Notes: generated by a model from the sequence alone, not told the origin. Shown: positions 49,470-61,896, counted from the stretch's first letter. The stretch: DNA of 64,000 bases from Glandiceps talaboti (GCF_964340395.1 NC_135570.1:9295822-9359821); one strand, 5' to 3'. Numbers and translations are program-made.

Positions 49470-51112
49470 GTAGGAACGAACAAAGTTAGTGATTCGACAA
49501 AAAAATTCCGCCTAAAGATTTCTAATCAGCATGTATTGCAATATCTGATCTAGTTAAAGTATCATAGTGTTCGTACTGATCGGAGAAATTGTGACAGACT
49601 GCTGCACGACAAGTCGACTCCAGTCGACAGTCGGTCATATCATTGTCAAAATCATGGTTGTGATAGATGTTATTGTTATGGCTGGCACTTCAACCGATAT
49701 CTATGAACACATGGATAAAGCAGTATAATGTACACCTCTATTGCTGCAGTGTCTATCTTTGAATGTAACCGTCTAACGTAAGAGCATATTATATAGTCCT
49801 GCTTGCACTGTTGCAGACGGAGAGTAAGTCGTCACTTCCTCAAGTTCCTGAGCAAAACCCGTACACTGTATCTGCAACATGGTGCAAGCATACACTCTGA
49901 AGAGCATATTGAGTACTAATACTATGTACTCTTTTACATACTCAAGATATATTCTCGTATATTAACGTTACATTCAAAGACAGACACTGACGAGGTTAGT
50001 CCTGCTTGCATACAGAGTAATCCGGGACTCGATTCTGACAATTGTCCCTCCATTTGTGTCAGTAATATAAGACCTGTGCACCGTCTGCAAGCAGGACTAC
50101 AACGAGGTGTACATCAATACTGTTTTGTTCATATTTGCATAGATATTGAGGAAATAATGGAGGAACCTGGGATATATTTTTGTAACCAAAACTATTGGTT
50201 GTTGTGTTTTGAGAGAACTTTCTCCCCAGAAAGGCTCCCTCACACATTGCTTGTACTAATTGCACAAAAAACCAACAACAAAACATATTGAGAATAACCC
50301 AAATTCCCATTTCAGATTAGATTAAATTTATTTGTGAAATTTGAAAAAGTCTTCTTGAAGATAAGAAAAAGTTGTTCTGGAACTAAAAATAATAATCCTA
50401 TGTAATCCTGATGACTCCACTGATAAGATAACACTAATATGAGAACCTGTGATTGAAACCTTGGCCTTTAACAACCAAATCTCACAACCTATGATCCATG
50501 GCTATAGAAAAAAATTTTCTTTCAGTTTGTTTCACCATACATGTAGACTCAGGTCACCCTGACTTTGGAAACACAAGGATCTATGGTTTTCCGTTTGTGC
50601 ATGATATGATGTGTGACTGTTTTCAAAGTTAGGGGCTTTACAGGACTTTTTCCATACACTACCACATGAAAGAGTGTTGTTGTGGTGATGTAAATGGCCC
50701 AGGGATGGGGGGAGGGGGCAACTCCCATAGATGGCAATACGGGGAAGATCCGTGCGAAAGGTTTTTTTTTTTTTATGTTGGTTGGTATCAGAAAGGGTAT
50801 ACTTTTCATGAGGTGGTGGTATGAAAGGGTCGGGTTAATCAAAACTGGTGTTAATTAACAGAGACTATGCATTCAACACTAGAAGTGTTTCAACCTAGTG
50901 TATCTACCTTTAAAACTATCGTACCCTCGTTGTTCATGCCACACTAGATCTAGGGCTAGCTTCCCCTGGGAGCCCTGGCTAGACTGAATAAAATGCAACT
51001 TGGTATCAGAAAGGGTATACTTTTTGTATAAAATTGGTATGACACACATTGGGTTTCAATGTTTGTGAGGAACCTCCCTGTAATGTTACCCATGGACTCC
51101 GATGGAGGAGGG

Positions 51113-51206
<94 letters not shown>

Positions 51207-52425
51207 ATTTAGTCAGTGGTCAATATTTGCTATCATCATACTTGCTATTATGAAACACTCATACAAGAATGCAGTACAACACTCCACTGAGACACAAGCC
51301 AACACTAGTTACATTTGTCCTTCATGGTGATATGATTTGTAGTTTTCAGATGGGTAGTTGCATTTAGATGTTGCAAGCGGTGAGAGCCTTCTACTTTACT
51401 TACCAAAATACACAATTGTGACTGTAAGAGTTTTACCAGTTAGCAGCATTGGAAGTTGCTGTCAGGTGCCTCTCAGCACCATACTGTGCTCATGACAGGG
51501 ATCTGTCAAAAGACTCGGCCATTTCAAAATACACATTTGTACAGTCGGAAGGACAATAATCATTTACTAAATTGATGTGTTGTGAAACAAATACATGAAC
51601 CCACACAAAAGTAAAATACAGCATAGTTTGCACAAGAATGAACAATTCACCGTTGTTGGTGCTCAAGTTATTGCTGTTGATGACAATAAATGGCCACCAC
51701 AATGACAAAATCTTGTTGTTGGCTAATTTTCATTAAATTTTGTAACCACTAGAAAGTTTTGTGTCATGAAAGTCTATTATTTTTATAGTGCCTAAAAAAC
51801 TTACATCTCAAGGTATTCAGATGCACACTTTGAGAAGTGAACTTTCATTTCCATAAGTAGCCTATGTTTATGACTTCATGTACATACCAGTGTGACTGTA
51901 CCCTAGTATAGCCACTACACTGACACACAGCAATTTCCAAATGTGGTGTTCCCCCATCCCATACTATGACTCAAAAGAAAACTCAATTTTTAAAATCATT
52001 TTGACCGACAACAAAAATAATTGTCTTTAAATTCGAAGACACACTGATACATACATTTCGCTATTCTAGCAATGGGGTTATGAATTAGGTAATATTTAAA
52101 CATTGAATGGTGAGTGTTTCTTTTTTAAAACCGTGAAACAAGAACGGTTCAAGAGTATGTTGATTGTTTTCTAATTCTATCAAGCATGTAGTGAATTAAG
52201 TGAGTTTTGATGAGGGTTTCTATATAAGTTGAGTATATGTACATACTAGTACATAGTATTACTAGTTACTACAGAGGCCATGGATGCTGTCACGGTGCAG
52301 TGGCTCTTGACCCGTACCTACATCAGTATGGTGTGGGGCTTGACTAAATGTTGGACCCATGGCAAGTGTTAACATAACGGGTATGTGATTTTTGCCTCTA
52401 GTTTCTTTTCTTTTTTCTTTTGCAG
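49470..52425 (+). other. Probable 5' UTR intron of the ASB-type gene
   Basis: No exon seen inside. It contains copies of the GTCCTGCTTGCA element (49796, 49999, inverted at 50086) and a (CA)n tract. It ends in a long pyrimidine tract and TTTTGCAG. Confidence 0.4.
51112..51204 (+). repeat. (CA)n microsatellite
   Basis: About 46 uninterrupted CA units. The open frames over it are repeat translations. Confidence 0.97.
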
Positions 52426-52450
52426 TCATTGACAAAAAGAAAACAACACG

Positions 52451-53560
52451 ATGTTCTTTGAAGAATTTTATGATTGCCTTCTGAATGGAGATAGCCAGGG
52501 CCTAGATCAAGCATTGAAGTATGGACAGTCTGCCAATATAACATTAGAACAACCCCAGCTACCCATACAATTAGACTATCATTGCGCTTGTGGCAAGACT
52601 ACTCCTCTGTTATTAGCAGTATGTTGCGGATATGTTGAGTGTCTGAAAGTACTCATCGAGAATGGTGCTGCTGTGAACTTGCTGCCTTGTCAGAGCCATC
52701 ACACTGCATTGCAATTGGCAAGTCGGAGTCCATTCAACAGTGGAATATGTGCAGAGATATTGCTATCTTGTGGTGCCATTGTAAATATTCCAAACTCTGA
52801 TGGTTACACACCCTTGCATACTTCAGTATCACATGGTAAACTTGAAGTTGCACAGCTCCTGTTGGAATCAGGGGCTGAAGTAAACAGAACAGCCTTTGAA
52901 AATGAATCACCATTACTTCTAGCAGCCTCCTACCCACTGGATTTTCCAATGATTCAACTGTTGTTGAAGCATGGAGCTAATCCAAAGCTTGGAGATAAAT
53001 ACCGGAATACACCACTGCAGCTTGCAACTAAACAAGTGCATTTGCATGCTGTCAAACTTCTACTTCAACATGGTGCTGATCCTAACACATTGGATATTTA
53101 TCACCAAACTCCGTTATTTTGTGCTGCTAAAGTTCACATTGAACCCACCAAAATCTATGCCAATCATCCATCATTATGTGTACAAGCTCTACTTAACTAT
53201 GGTGCCAACATAAGACAAATCTGTCTTGGTCAGAATATATTTCAAGTTGTAATGAGACAGTGTCCGGATAATTTTAGCAACTTGAGTATACTTCTCAGTG
53301 GATATGATCACATTGATGCTCTTCTCAAACCGTTGATACAGACAATACCCAAGGAAATCCAGTGTCGTTATTTACAATTCTACAAAAACTGTTCATATTT
53401 ATCCAAGAATCCAAGGTCTTTGCAACACCTTAGTCGCTGTGTTATCAGACGTGTGCTTGGTAAAAGTTGTCAGACATTAGCCACACAGTTACCACTGCCA
53501 GATAGACTTCAGTTATATATTCTACTGGACCCTTATATATGTAGGAACTTTTACTTGTAA
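52451..53560 (+). CDS. Ankyrin-repeat SOCS-box (ASB-type) protein, intronless coding region
   Basis: 369 residues. At least six ankyrin repeats span about residues 48-255, with motifs such as TTPLLLAVCCGYVECLKVLI, DGYTPLHTSVSHGKLEVAQL, NTPLQLATKQVHLHAVKLLL and repeated GA(D/N)PN turns. Residues about 322-359 form a SOCS box: a BC-box-like SLQHLSRCVIRRVLG for elongin B/C and LPLP at 347-350 for cullin-5. Such proteins are substrate adaptors of CUL5-RNF7 ubiquitin ligases, with the ankyrin repeats choosing the substrate. It is clearly ASB-like, but I cannot assign a human orthologue. The ATG has ACG before it (A at -3), and an acceptor lies 25 bases upstream, so the whole coding region sits in the last exon. 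The final 11 residues and stop are the first unit of a downstream minisatellite. Confidence 0.92.
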   Translation: MFFEEFYDCLLNGDSQGLDQALKYGQSANITLEQPQLPIQLDYHCACGKTTPLLLAVCCGYVECLKVLIENGAAVNLLPCQSHHTALQLASRSPFNSGICAEILLSCGAIVNIPNSDGYTPLHTSVSHGKLEVAQLLLESGAEVNRTAFENESPLLLAASYPLDFPMIQLLLKHGANPKLGDKYRNTPLQLATKQVHLHAVKLLLQHGADPNTLDIYHQTPLFCAAKVHIEPTKIYANHPSLCVQALLNYGANIRQICLGQNIFQVVMRQCPDNFSNLSILLSGYDHIDALLKPLIQTIPKEIQCRYLQFYKNCSYLSKNPRSLQHLSRCVIRRVLGKSCQTLATQLPLPDRLQLYILLDPYICRNFYL

Positions 53561-53977
53561 CTTAAGTGTGGACCAGATACATATACCTGTACTTGTAAAT
53601 TAACTGGCCCCAGATAAATACAAGAAGGTTTACTTGTAAATTAACTGGACCCTGATAAATATCAGAAATTTTACTTGTAAATGAACTGGACCCAGATAAA
53701 TATTGGAAATTTTACTTGTAACTGGACCCAGGTAAATGTAAGAAATTTTACTTGTAAGTTAAGTTAAGTGAACTGGACCCAGATAAATATCAGAAATTTT
53801 ACTTGTAAATTAACTGGACCCAGGTAAATATAAGAAATTTTACTTGTAAGTTAAGTTAAGTGAACTGGACCCAGATAAATATTAGAAATTTTACTTGTAG
53901 ATTAACTGGACCCTGATACATATAGGAACTTTTACTTATAAATAAACTGGACCCTGATACATATTACTTGTACTTAT
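53525..53977 (+). repeat. 41-bp minisatellite overlapping the ASB stop codon
   Basis: Eleven units of about 36-51 bases, each built on CTGGACCCAGATAAATAT and AGAAATTTTACTTGTAA. Unit 1 is the end of the ASB coding region, residues 359-369 and the stop. Units 6 and 8 share the extra GTTAAGTTAAGTG insert, so a two-unit block was duplicated. An AATAAA at 53941-53946 inside unit 10 could serve as a polyadenylation signal. Confidence 0.93.
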
Positions 53978-55820
53978 TAGGTTTTGATGGAATGTTATTT
54001 TAGATAAAACTGCATGTTCATCTCTAGTTTTACTACAGTACTAGTAAACCTTTGTATTTCTCAATGAGAAATTTCTGTAAATTTCATCTAGAACTAGCTG
54101 TTTGTGGAAACAAAGTCTTGTCTGTCAGTGAGTCTGATGCTTTGAATATAGCGTACAATTTGTCATTCTAATGAAGATCGTCGACTAAGACATATCGAAA
54201 GCTCAATGCTAACAAACTTTGAATTGGTTGTGAGTTATAACCTTTGTAAATCATTTGATCTACCAAGCTGATGAATATTTTTGGTTATTTATGTGTAGTG
54301 TAGGTACAACAAAAGACATGTTAACAGCTACATCATCAGCTACATCATATGTTCACATTTTTCTTTCTGCTTTTTAATAATCAAAATTTTGTTAGATAAA
54401 AGTTTTCAGTTTTATGTATATGACGTGATGATAATTTTCAGTGTAGTTGCATGTTTTTTGTATCAGACCATGTCTGGTCTGAAGGAAGAATGGATTTTAG
54501 AAACTTTGAAAAAGAAGAAACATTAAAAAAAATGTTGATGTACATGTATGTCATACTCAAGATTGAATTAAGTCATTTTAATAATTAATGTCATCGTGTA
54601 TTTTATGAAAATGACTTGCAGAAGAGTGTCTGTTTGTTACAAATCAGATTTATGCTAGGGAGTCATCTACCATTCATATCTCTAAGCTAACCCCTTAGCT
54701 TGAAAATAATGTGTATCCATTATGCAGTCAGTCCACTCATCTACCATCTTACAAATGACAAGTCATAAAATTCCATCTTTGTTGTCAAGACAACATCATC
54801 AATCTTCCTCATCATTGCAATTATGTTATTACAACTGGTACTTTCATTGTTTCTTAGATACAGATCTCTAGTTTGGTTTGATGTATTTAGGGACCACGAG
54901 ATAAAAATGAAATTACATCTGTTTGGAAAAGATGCTAGCAAGCAATATCATTTGTTTTGTGATCTGTGTGACTAATGGCAGATAATGGGTATCTCACAAG
55001 TACTTATACCAAGAGCATTTATCAAAAGAAAAGAAAAGCAATGTGTTTGTGTATTCTACTTGTAAATTCCATGACAGCTCGTCATGTATTTTTGACTGAT
55101 TGCCAATAATCTTATTGCAATGAAAGGTACAGAAGAAGGAGTTTGAAAAAAATGTATTAAAGGCCAACTCTGCATATAAATAGGGGTTGCATTGATATGA
55201 AGCTCATGCCTAGATGACTGGCTATGTAACACAGAGCTCATAGAGTGCCTATGAAACTGTCATTTTAGAGAGTATTACAGAGTTTTTATCACCTAATGTT
55301 GGACTATAGTGTTATGAATGTACAGAAAAGAAATTTGTCACTGTAATTTTGAAAATATGTGTGTTTTTGGGACTATTCAGGAAATGTTGGTTTGATACAT
55401 GTTTTAAAAGTGACAGGTTAAAGTGCACCCTCTAGTGGTAGAGTTACTAGTATACAGTGATGGATAAAAGTTCAAGTGTCATGACTAAGTTGTAGTTGTC
55501 CCTGAACATAAAGTAACAGGGCTGATGACACTTCTTGTTATTCCAAAATCTCCTCTTCAGTTACTGTCAAAATGATATTGACATAGTTGCCAGAAACTAT
55601 TTTAGCTCATTTTAGTTCTTTCTTTTGAAATTTAGTTCTTAGTCTTTTTTCATAACCTAAACCAGGAAAGGACCTAATCCTGCCTGGATCCTGCATGCAG
55701 ACAGACTAAGTCAGGACTTAATTCAGAGGTTGTCCCTTCTCTTCTTTGTTTTGCAAGCAGGACTAGAAGGGACAATATTCAGTGACTGTGTAATTTTGAA
55801 CCCCTCCTTTGAAGAAATTC
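53978..55820. other. AT-rich DNA downstream of the ASB-type gene
   Basis: Probably 3' UTR at first, then intergenic. It contains an 11-bp perfect hairpin, TTGTCCCTTCT to AGAAGGGACAA at 55730-55775, whose loop holds the TGCAAGCAGGAC motif also found at about 50086. No gene recognised. Confidence 0.5.
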
Positions 55821-55823
55821 TGA

Positions 55824-56071
55824 GCCAAATACAATCTGATTAAAATGTGATGTAGGAATACAGCTTGATACCAGTATTTATCTGTATTCCTTGGTATACT
55901 GGTATTGTCCCTAATGTTTGTTATTGTACTATTCTGAGAGTGATATTGTCTTAGATTTAGAAAGATTACACTTTGGAAATTAAATCAAATGACAATACAG
56001 TATACAAAGGAAGTAGAGGTGAATATAGAATTGAGTCATATTCCTACATCTGATTTTAATCAGATTGAGGC
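55824..56071. mobile_element. Foldback (MITE-like) element, about 248 bp
   Basis: The left arm from CAATCTGATTAAAATGTGAT to GTAGGAATA is mirrored by TATTCCTACATCTGATTTTA to ATCAGATTG. Inner segments CCTTGGTATACTGGTATTGTC and GACAATACAGTATACAAAGG also pair. No ORF, so non-autonomous. Confidence 0.85.
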
Positions 56072-56085
56072 AATATTGTACTGGA

Positions 56086-56450
56086 GTTATGATGATTGAA
56101 TGGTTAGAGTGGTCGGCTTAGAATCTGCAAGTTGCTGATTTGAGCCTTGTCCCTGCCATTTTGTTTCTGAATGGCACAAATCCTAGGGCAATATTTGAAC
56201 CGCAATCATACTCTAGTTATCCAAGCTGTGTAAATGGGCACCTGGTAGGTAGGATAAGGTTTGCTGTGTGTATGATTTAATCCTGCATGCTGGCAGTGGA
56301 TGCAATGGATTGTATACATCTGAGGGAGTTGAAGTTATATTGGGCTGTTGTGCCTGTATAGGTCTGTGTCATGGTAATAATGGTAAAGCCAATGTCATTA
56401 CGACATTCATTATAGAAGGTGTTTTATAAATGTGTACGTTTATATTATTA
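56086..56450 (+). mobile_element. SINE-like element, best preserved copy
   Basis: The head GGTTAGAGTGGTCGG is A-box-like and GATTTGAGCC about 35 bases on is B-box-like. The body has TTTCTGAATGGC, CTAGGGCAATATTTGAACC, CACCTGGTAGGTAGGAT and GGATTGTATAC. This is the most complete of five copies in the window and points to a tRNA origin. Confidence 0.72.
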
Positions 56451-56919
56451 CTATTACCCTGTACTTCTCTGCTGAGTATATTACCTGTAGACTGTTAATG
56501 GACTTGTATGTAGTCTAAGTTTAACTAAATAACTATTTTGGATGAACACTTTCCCCATACCTCACTGCTGAATGCTATATATGTGGAGTCTGTACTGATT
56601 TATATTCAGTTCTTTCTGCTTAGTATACACATGTGTACCTCACAGCTGAGTTTGGTATATACTTGCTTGCAGACTGGGTCTCCATAGCTGTTACTGCACA
56701 ATGCTGATAAATAAATGAATGAAGAGGTGTCTGCCCTGTCAACTGAAGACATGTCTGGCAATTCTGCTATGTTCTAGAAATCCTGATAAGAAGATCCACA
56801 TGAGTGCACATAAATGGTGAACATGCAAATACTGAAATCAAGTCTTTTGGGAGAGGACTTTTATAAGTCAATTAATCAAAATGGCATCTGACACAGTAGA
56901 CAGGACTACATAATTTGTT

Positions 56920-57715
56920 TGTGGGGATGAGAGGGGGTAGTAGATTTACACTAAGTGTTTGTAGGGATGGAAGGGGGTAGTAGACAGGACTACATAATTT
57001 GTTTGTAGGGATGGAAGGGGGTAGTAGACAGGACTACATAATTTGTTTGTGGGGATGGAAGGGGGTAGTAGACAGGACTACATAATTTGTTTGTAGGGAT
57101 GGAAGGGGGTAGTAGACAGGACTACATAATTTGTTTGTGGGGATGAGAGGGGGTAGTAGATTTACACTAAGTGTTTGTAGGGATGGAAGGGGGTAGTAGA
57201 CAGGACTACATAATTTGTTTGTGGGGATGAGAGGGGGTAGTAGATTTACACTAAGTGTTTGTAGGGATGGAAGGGGGTAGTAGACAGGACTACATAATTT
57301 GTTTGTGGGGATGAGAGGGGGTAGTAGATTTACACTAAGTGTTTGTAGGGATGGAAGGGGGTAGTAGACAGGACTACATAATTTGTTTGTGGGGATGGAA
57401 GGGGGGTAGTAGACTGACACTAAGTGTTTGTAGGGATGGAAGGGGGAGTATAGACAGTGACGTGGAAGTGTTTGTAGGGATGCATGAAGGAGAAATAGAC
57501 AGTGACACGAAGTGACTGTGGGAATGGAGTGGGGAATAGATGGTGACTTGATGTGTTTGTGAGGATAGAAGATGGGGGAGGAGACAGTGACTTGATGTGT
57601 TTGTGGGGATAGGAGGTGGGGAGGGGTAGACAGTGACGTGATGCGTTTGTGGGTATAGAAGGTGGGGAGGAGTAGACAGTGACTTGATGTGTTTGTGGGG
57701 ATGGGAGGGGGAGCA
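56920..57715 (+). repeat. Minisatellite with alternating units (higher-order repeat)
   Basis: Unit A contains GGAAGGGGGTAGTAGACAGG and ACTACATAATTTGTTTG; unit B contains GAGAGGGGGTAGTAGATTTA and CACTAAGTGTTTG. A and B alternate in the centre as a repeat of about 85 bases. From about 57420 the units become a related GACAGTGACTTGATGTGTTTGTG type. The two long minus-strand frames here are repeat translations. Confidence 0.92.
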
Positions 57716-58960
57716 TCGTACTTCTATAGAAAGGTATTGTCACACAAAAAACCCCATTAACGTGGCTCAAATCTAAAAATTCCCTAATCACGGGGTAGAT
57801 AACATGGGAAATGTCTTCACACTTTAGAAATTCCATCACAGCATCAGAATAAAGGTATTACCGATAGCATGATTGTGACTGAAAATTCCTGGCAATGGTC
57901 TGTTTTTTTGTTTATACATACTTGGAGCACACCCCATCTGGAAATATGAGTGATACCCCATCTCACCCCCCCCCCCTCCCCCAGTAGTGTTATAGATGTT
58001 AACAAGTATTTGTGTGTATTTGAATGGATTGATTTCAAAGATATTAGGTGGGCTGGATATGTTACATGTTACTTTTAGTATGTTGAGATTAGAATACTAG
58101 TAATTAGATTGTCAATATGCAAATTAGGTCTACAAAGTCATGACTTTTTTCTTTAAAATAGTGTTTCCTGTATTCAGTGTGTGTCCCAAACATTCATATA
58201 CTTTGGTGTGTCAATACTACAAAGAATTTGATAACTAAACTGCCCAGCTCTATTTCTTATTTGACTCAGTTTTTACCTGTTACAGCAGGCAACTCTACAG
58301 GAAAACAGTCTTCAGGGTTTAGTTTTTAGCTGAAAATGAAACATATTTCACACAAGTATATTTCACAGTATTTTTAAGTTACAGCTGTACAATGTAATTA
58401 CAAGTCTCTGGTCTGTCTAAAGTATATGGTAGTGTCCTAGCAATTTCCTGTAATGTCCCGAGAGAGTTGACTGGACTGTTTCAGACCATACAGTGTGGAT
58501 ATAACTGATACTGCTTTGAAATCCAATAAAAATAATTGTTTATCAATTTGAAATATTACAGGTGACATTTTAGACATAATATATCACCGTAGGGAGGAAG
58601 TAAAAAGTGATATTGATGCGTTATCTTATTTCATTGACACCTTTTGTTTCTCCCCACATGATAATTCAACCACCCCTGTACAGAATTTCATGAATTTTCT
58701 AAGCAGTATATCAACTAAAAGTTGTAAAATTTTATCTGTGCTCATTAAAGTAGCCATACAGATGAGGATTGGTATTTGTTTTGGATTTTAGCAATCAAGA
58801 TTGATTGTGCTGAACAGGCTAGATTAGTTGCTGCAGATAAGAATTAGCACTGCTAATTTTACCCATTTACTTTATTTTTAGAATTGTCACTTCCCTAGTA
58901 ATAACTTGTTTTTGCAACAGAATTATGGTGCACTAATAATTCATTGATTTGATATCATCA
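57716..58960. other. Intergenic AT-rich DNA
   Basis: A C run with T interruption at 57966-57982 and nothing else that I can support. Confidence 0.5.
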
Positions 58961-58963
58961 ATT

Positions 58964-59396
58964 ACCAGCCAATCAGTGACACGAATTGGATGTAAATGGC
59001 TCCTCACCTGCCAATCAGTGACTAGAATTGGATAACCAACCAATCAGTGACTAGAATTGGATCACCAACCAATCAGTGACTAGAATTGGATCACTAGCCA
59101 GTGACTAGAATTGGATGATCTACCAATCAGTGACTAGAATTGGATGTAATGATTCATCATCAAGTGACTGGAATTGGATCACCAGCCAATCAGTGACTAG
59201 AAATAAACATAATTAGCTTATTTTCAGCCAATCAGTGACTAGCATTGGATCACAAGCCAATCAGTGACTAGGATTGGATGTAATGGCTCATTACCAGCCA
59301 ATCTGAAACCATTATTACATTGGATGTGGTAGCTTAACCAGCCAATATTTGACAAGAATTGAGTGTAATAGCTCCTCTCCAACCAATCGGTGACTA
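58964..59396 (+). repeat. Minisatellite with CCAATCAGTGACTAGAATTGGAT unit
   Basis: About twelve units of roughly 30 bases, several with longer spacers (ATGTAATGGCTCATTACCAG). Each carries CCAATCA and ATTGG, so the unit is a partial palindrome built around CCAAT. Confidence 0.9.
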
Positions 59397-60085
59397 AAAT
59401 AAAGAAAACAAATGTGAGAACATCAAAAGGTTACAGAGAACTTGAAATTTATGACAATACTTTGGGCAGGAAAGAAGTAGTGATAGTATTGAACTCAAAA
59501 ATATGTAGGAGAATTTCAAAAAGTTGAAAAAGAAACTAGAATTAGGGGAAATGAGTTTTGTGGGAGAGTATGTTCTAATGATACCACAGTAGTAGTGAAT
59601 TCTTAGATATAAATGAGAATAGCAAAAAGTTACTGAGAAAATATAATTTTTTGAAAATACTTTTAGTGGAAAGTGTTAATTAATTTGTAGTGATACCCTG
59701 GTAGTACTGAACTGTAAAATAAATGTGAGAATGTCAAAAAATTACCAAGAAACTAGAACTTTAGTGGGAAAGTATGTACTAGTAGGTATTGTACTGAATT
59801 CTAAAATAAATGTGAGAATTTCAAAAATTTACAGAGGAACTAAGTATTTGTATTTGTAGGACTGATTTTAGCAGGAATGTTTAAGTGACAGAATTAAACT
59901 CTAAAATAAATACACGAATTTCAGAAAGTTACAGAGGAACTAACTACGTGTAGGGCTGATTTTGGTAGGAACATACTAGTAACAGAATTGATTAATGCTA
60001 AAATAAATTTAAGAATTTCAAAAAGTTACAGAGAAACTAAAATTATGTTCAAAACATTTTAGCGGGAAAATAGTAATATATGTAC
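59397..60085 (+). repeat. Degenerate tandem array of about 100-bp units
   Basis: AAAATAAATGTGAGAATTTC, then AAAAAGTTACAGAGAAACTA and a GTGGGAAAGTATGT-type segment, recurs about seven times with substantial divergence. Confidence 0.82.
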
Positions 60086-60622
60086 TGCACTACTGAAGTG
60101 GCTGCAGATAAATGTAAAATAGTATACTGTGTAGACCACTTGACAAAAAGTGTGAATCCTTGACCTGTAACTGCTAATGCATCCCTCAGTACTTTAAGGA
60201 CTCCTGTCAAGTCTTTTAAAGTACTGCAAAAGTGGGCTGAAATGTGGTGTTAACTGTATATACTCTAAAAGATTCATGTTTGACATGACAGAAACTACTG
60301 GTCCATATCTATACAGTAGCACTTAGTTTCCTGCTATGGTTACTTAGGTTATTTATTAAAGATTTAGCTAAAAATTCATAGGTATACCCATATTTTATTG
60401 TTATTTTTATGTTCAACAAAAAATCATAAAGTTTATTTGTCATAATTAAAGTTCAATTCCATTGAAGAATTTAGAATGTTGGTAAACAGAATTGTATTGA
60501 TGAGGCAAGTTGTACAGAATTGTAGAAAAGGGATTACTGTGTAGTCTGTTTTTTGACCAAGTTCCAATTATCATTTTTATGTTCTAGTCATTTTTCTAGG
60601 AAGAAGAATTTAATGTGTAATT

Positions 60623-60624
<2 letters not shown>

Positions 60625-60663
<39 letters not shown>

Positions 60664-60707
60664 GTGTGTGTCTGTGTATGTGTATGTGTGTGTGTGTGTC
60701 TGTGTCT
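60625..60707 (+). repeat. (TG)n microsatellite
   Basis: TG units with TATG and TCTG interruptions. Confidence 0.95.
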
Positions 60708-61776
60708 AGATCTCTGTCATGTGTCTGTATACAGACCACTATATGTAGAGACATGACTCACAAGTCCATCTGATAAACTTTTAATATATGCATAATCATC
60801 CTTATTTGCATATTGATTAATCAGTGTGATATTCTTTAATTTATGCATGTTCAGGCAAATGATATGAAACTTGGTATTGGAATGAAATCATTTTTTGAAG
60901 AAAACATTTAATTCATGAAATAATTTTGAACACTTTCGTGTGAAATTAAAATCCAAATATGCAAATTGGAGGAAATTTCCAACAAACACATAAATTTGTG
61001 TACGAGCATTGACGGATAAATTTTAGATAATTAGATACAATTTAGCTTTCGTAATTTTAGAGTTAATTTTGTTTGACTGACACAGGACAAGACACAATCA
61101 AACTAACTAACCAAACATGGTATTTTTGGGTCCATTATCACTTATAGCTACTGCAATCAGTCACCATTGTCCTGTTCACACTTTTGAACAGCGAAAACAC
61201 ATACTCGTTTTTCGATGTTATTTTCCGTCTGGCGTATAATACCTTGATTAAAGTTACTATTTGATTTTAAAACCCCATTTTTATGCTATCATTTCCTTAA
61301 TTTTGAAAATATACCAAAATCTTCATGGAAACACTGTTTGAGATGACTTACATTTTAATTATCTTCTAGTCATTGATGTTAACTACACTCTGGCTTCCAT
61401 ACTCACAAGTTACAGCATATTTCTGCTAGTGCAACAAAATATGAAGCCTCAGGCTGAGCTGTGTATTTAGGAAGGTGCCATACAGGGGCCTGATGTGGTT
61501 TTACAGCAATGTCTGGCCTGATGGCTGTATGTAAACAATACAAGTAAACAATATGGAATTGGAATTGTCAACAAATTCTAACCTAGTACATACCAATAGG
61601 ACTTGATTATTATACAGGTTTCAACAACAAATAATCTGAAAGAGGCAAGAACAAAATTTATGAAAAAAAAGAATTTTTTTAGAGCTACTTGGTTTTTTAT
61701 TTTAATATTCTAACACAGCTCTTTTACAATCATATGCTATGATTCACTGTATGATGACCAACTGATTATAATCTGT

Positions 61777-61777
<1 letters not shown>

Positions 61778-61807
<30 letters not shown>

Positions 61808-61896
61808 CACTCACACACACACACAAACACACACATACGCATACACCCCCCCCCCCCCACACACACACACACACATACACAGACACAGACACACAC
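61778..61896 (+). repeat. (CA)n microsatellite with C run
   Basis: Interrupted CA units with CAAA variants and a run of about 12 C at about 61847-61858. Confidence 0.95.

Noticed and set aside
57034-57839. Two long minus-strand frames with proline-rich repeats (PPSIPTN, PLPSLQT)
   Set aside because: They follow the minisatellite unit exactly and have no coding support outside it.
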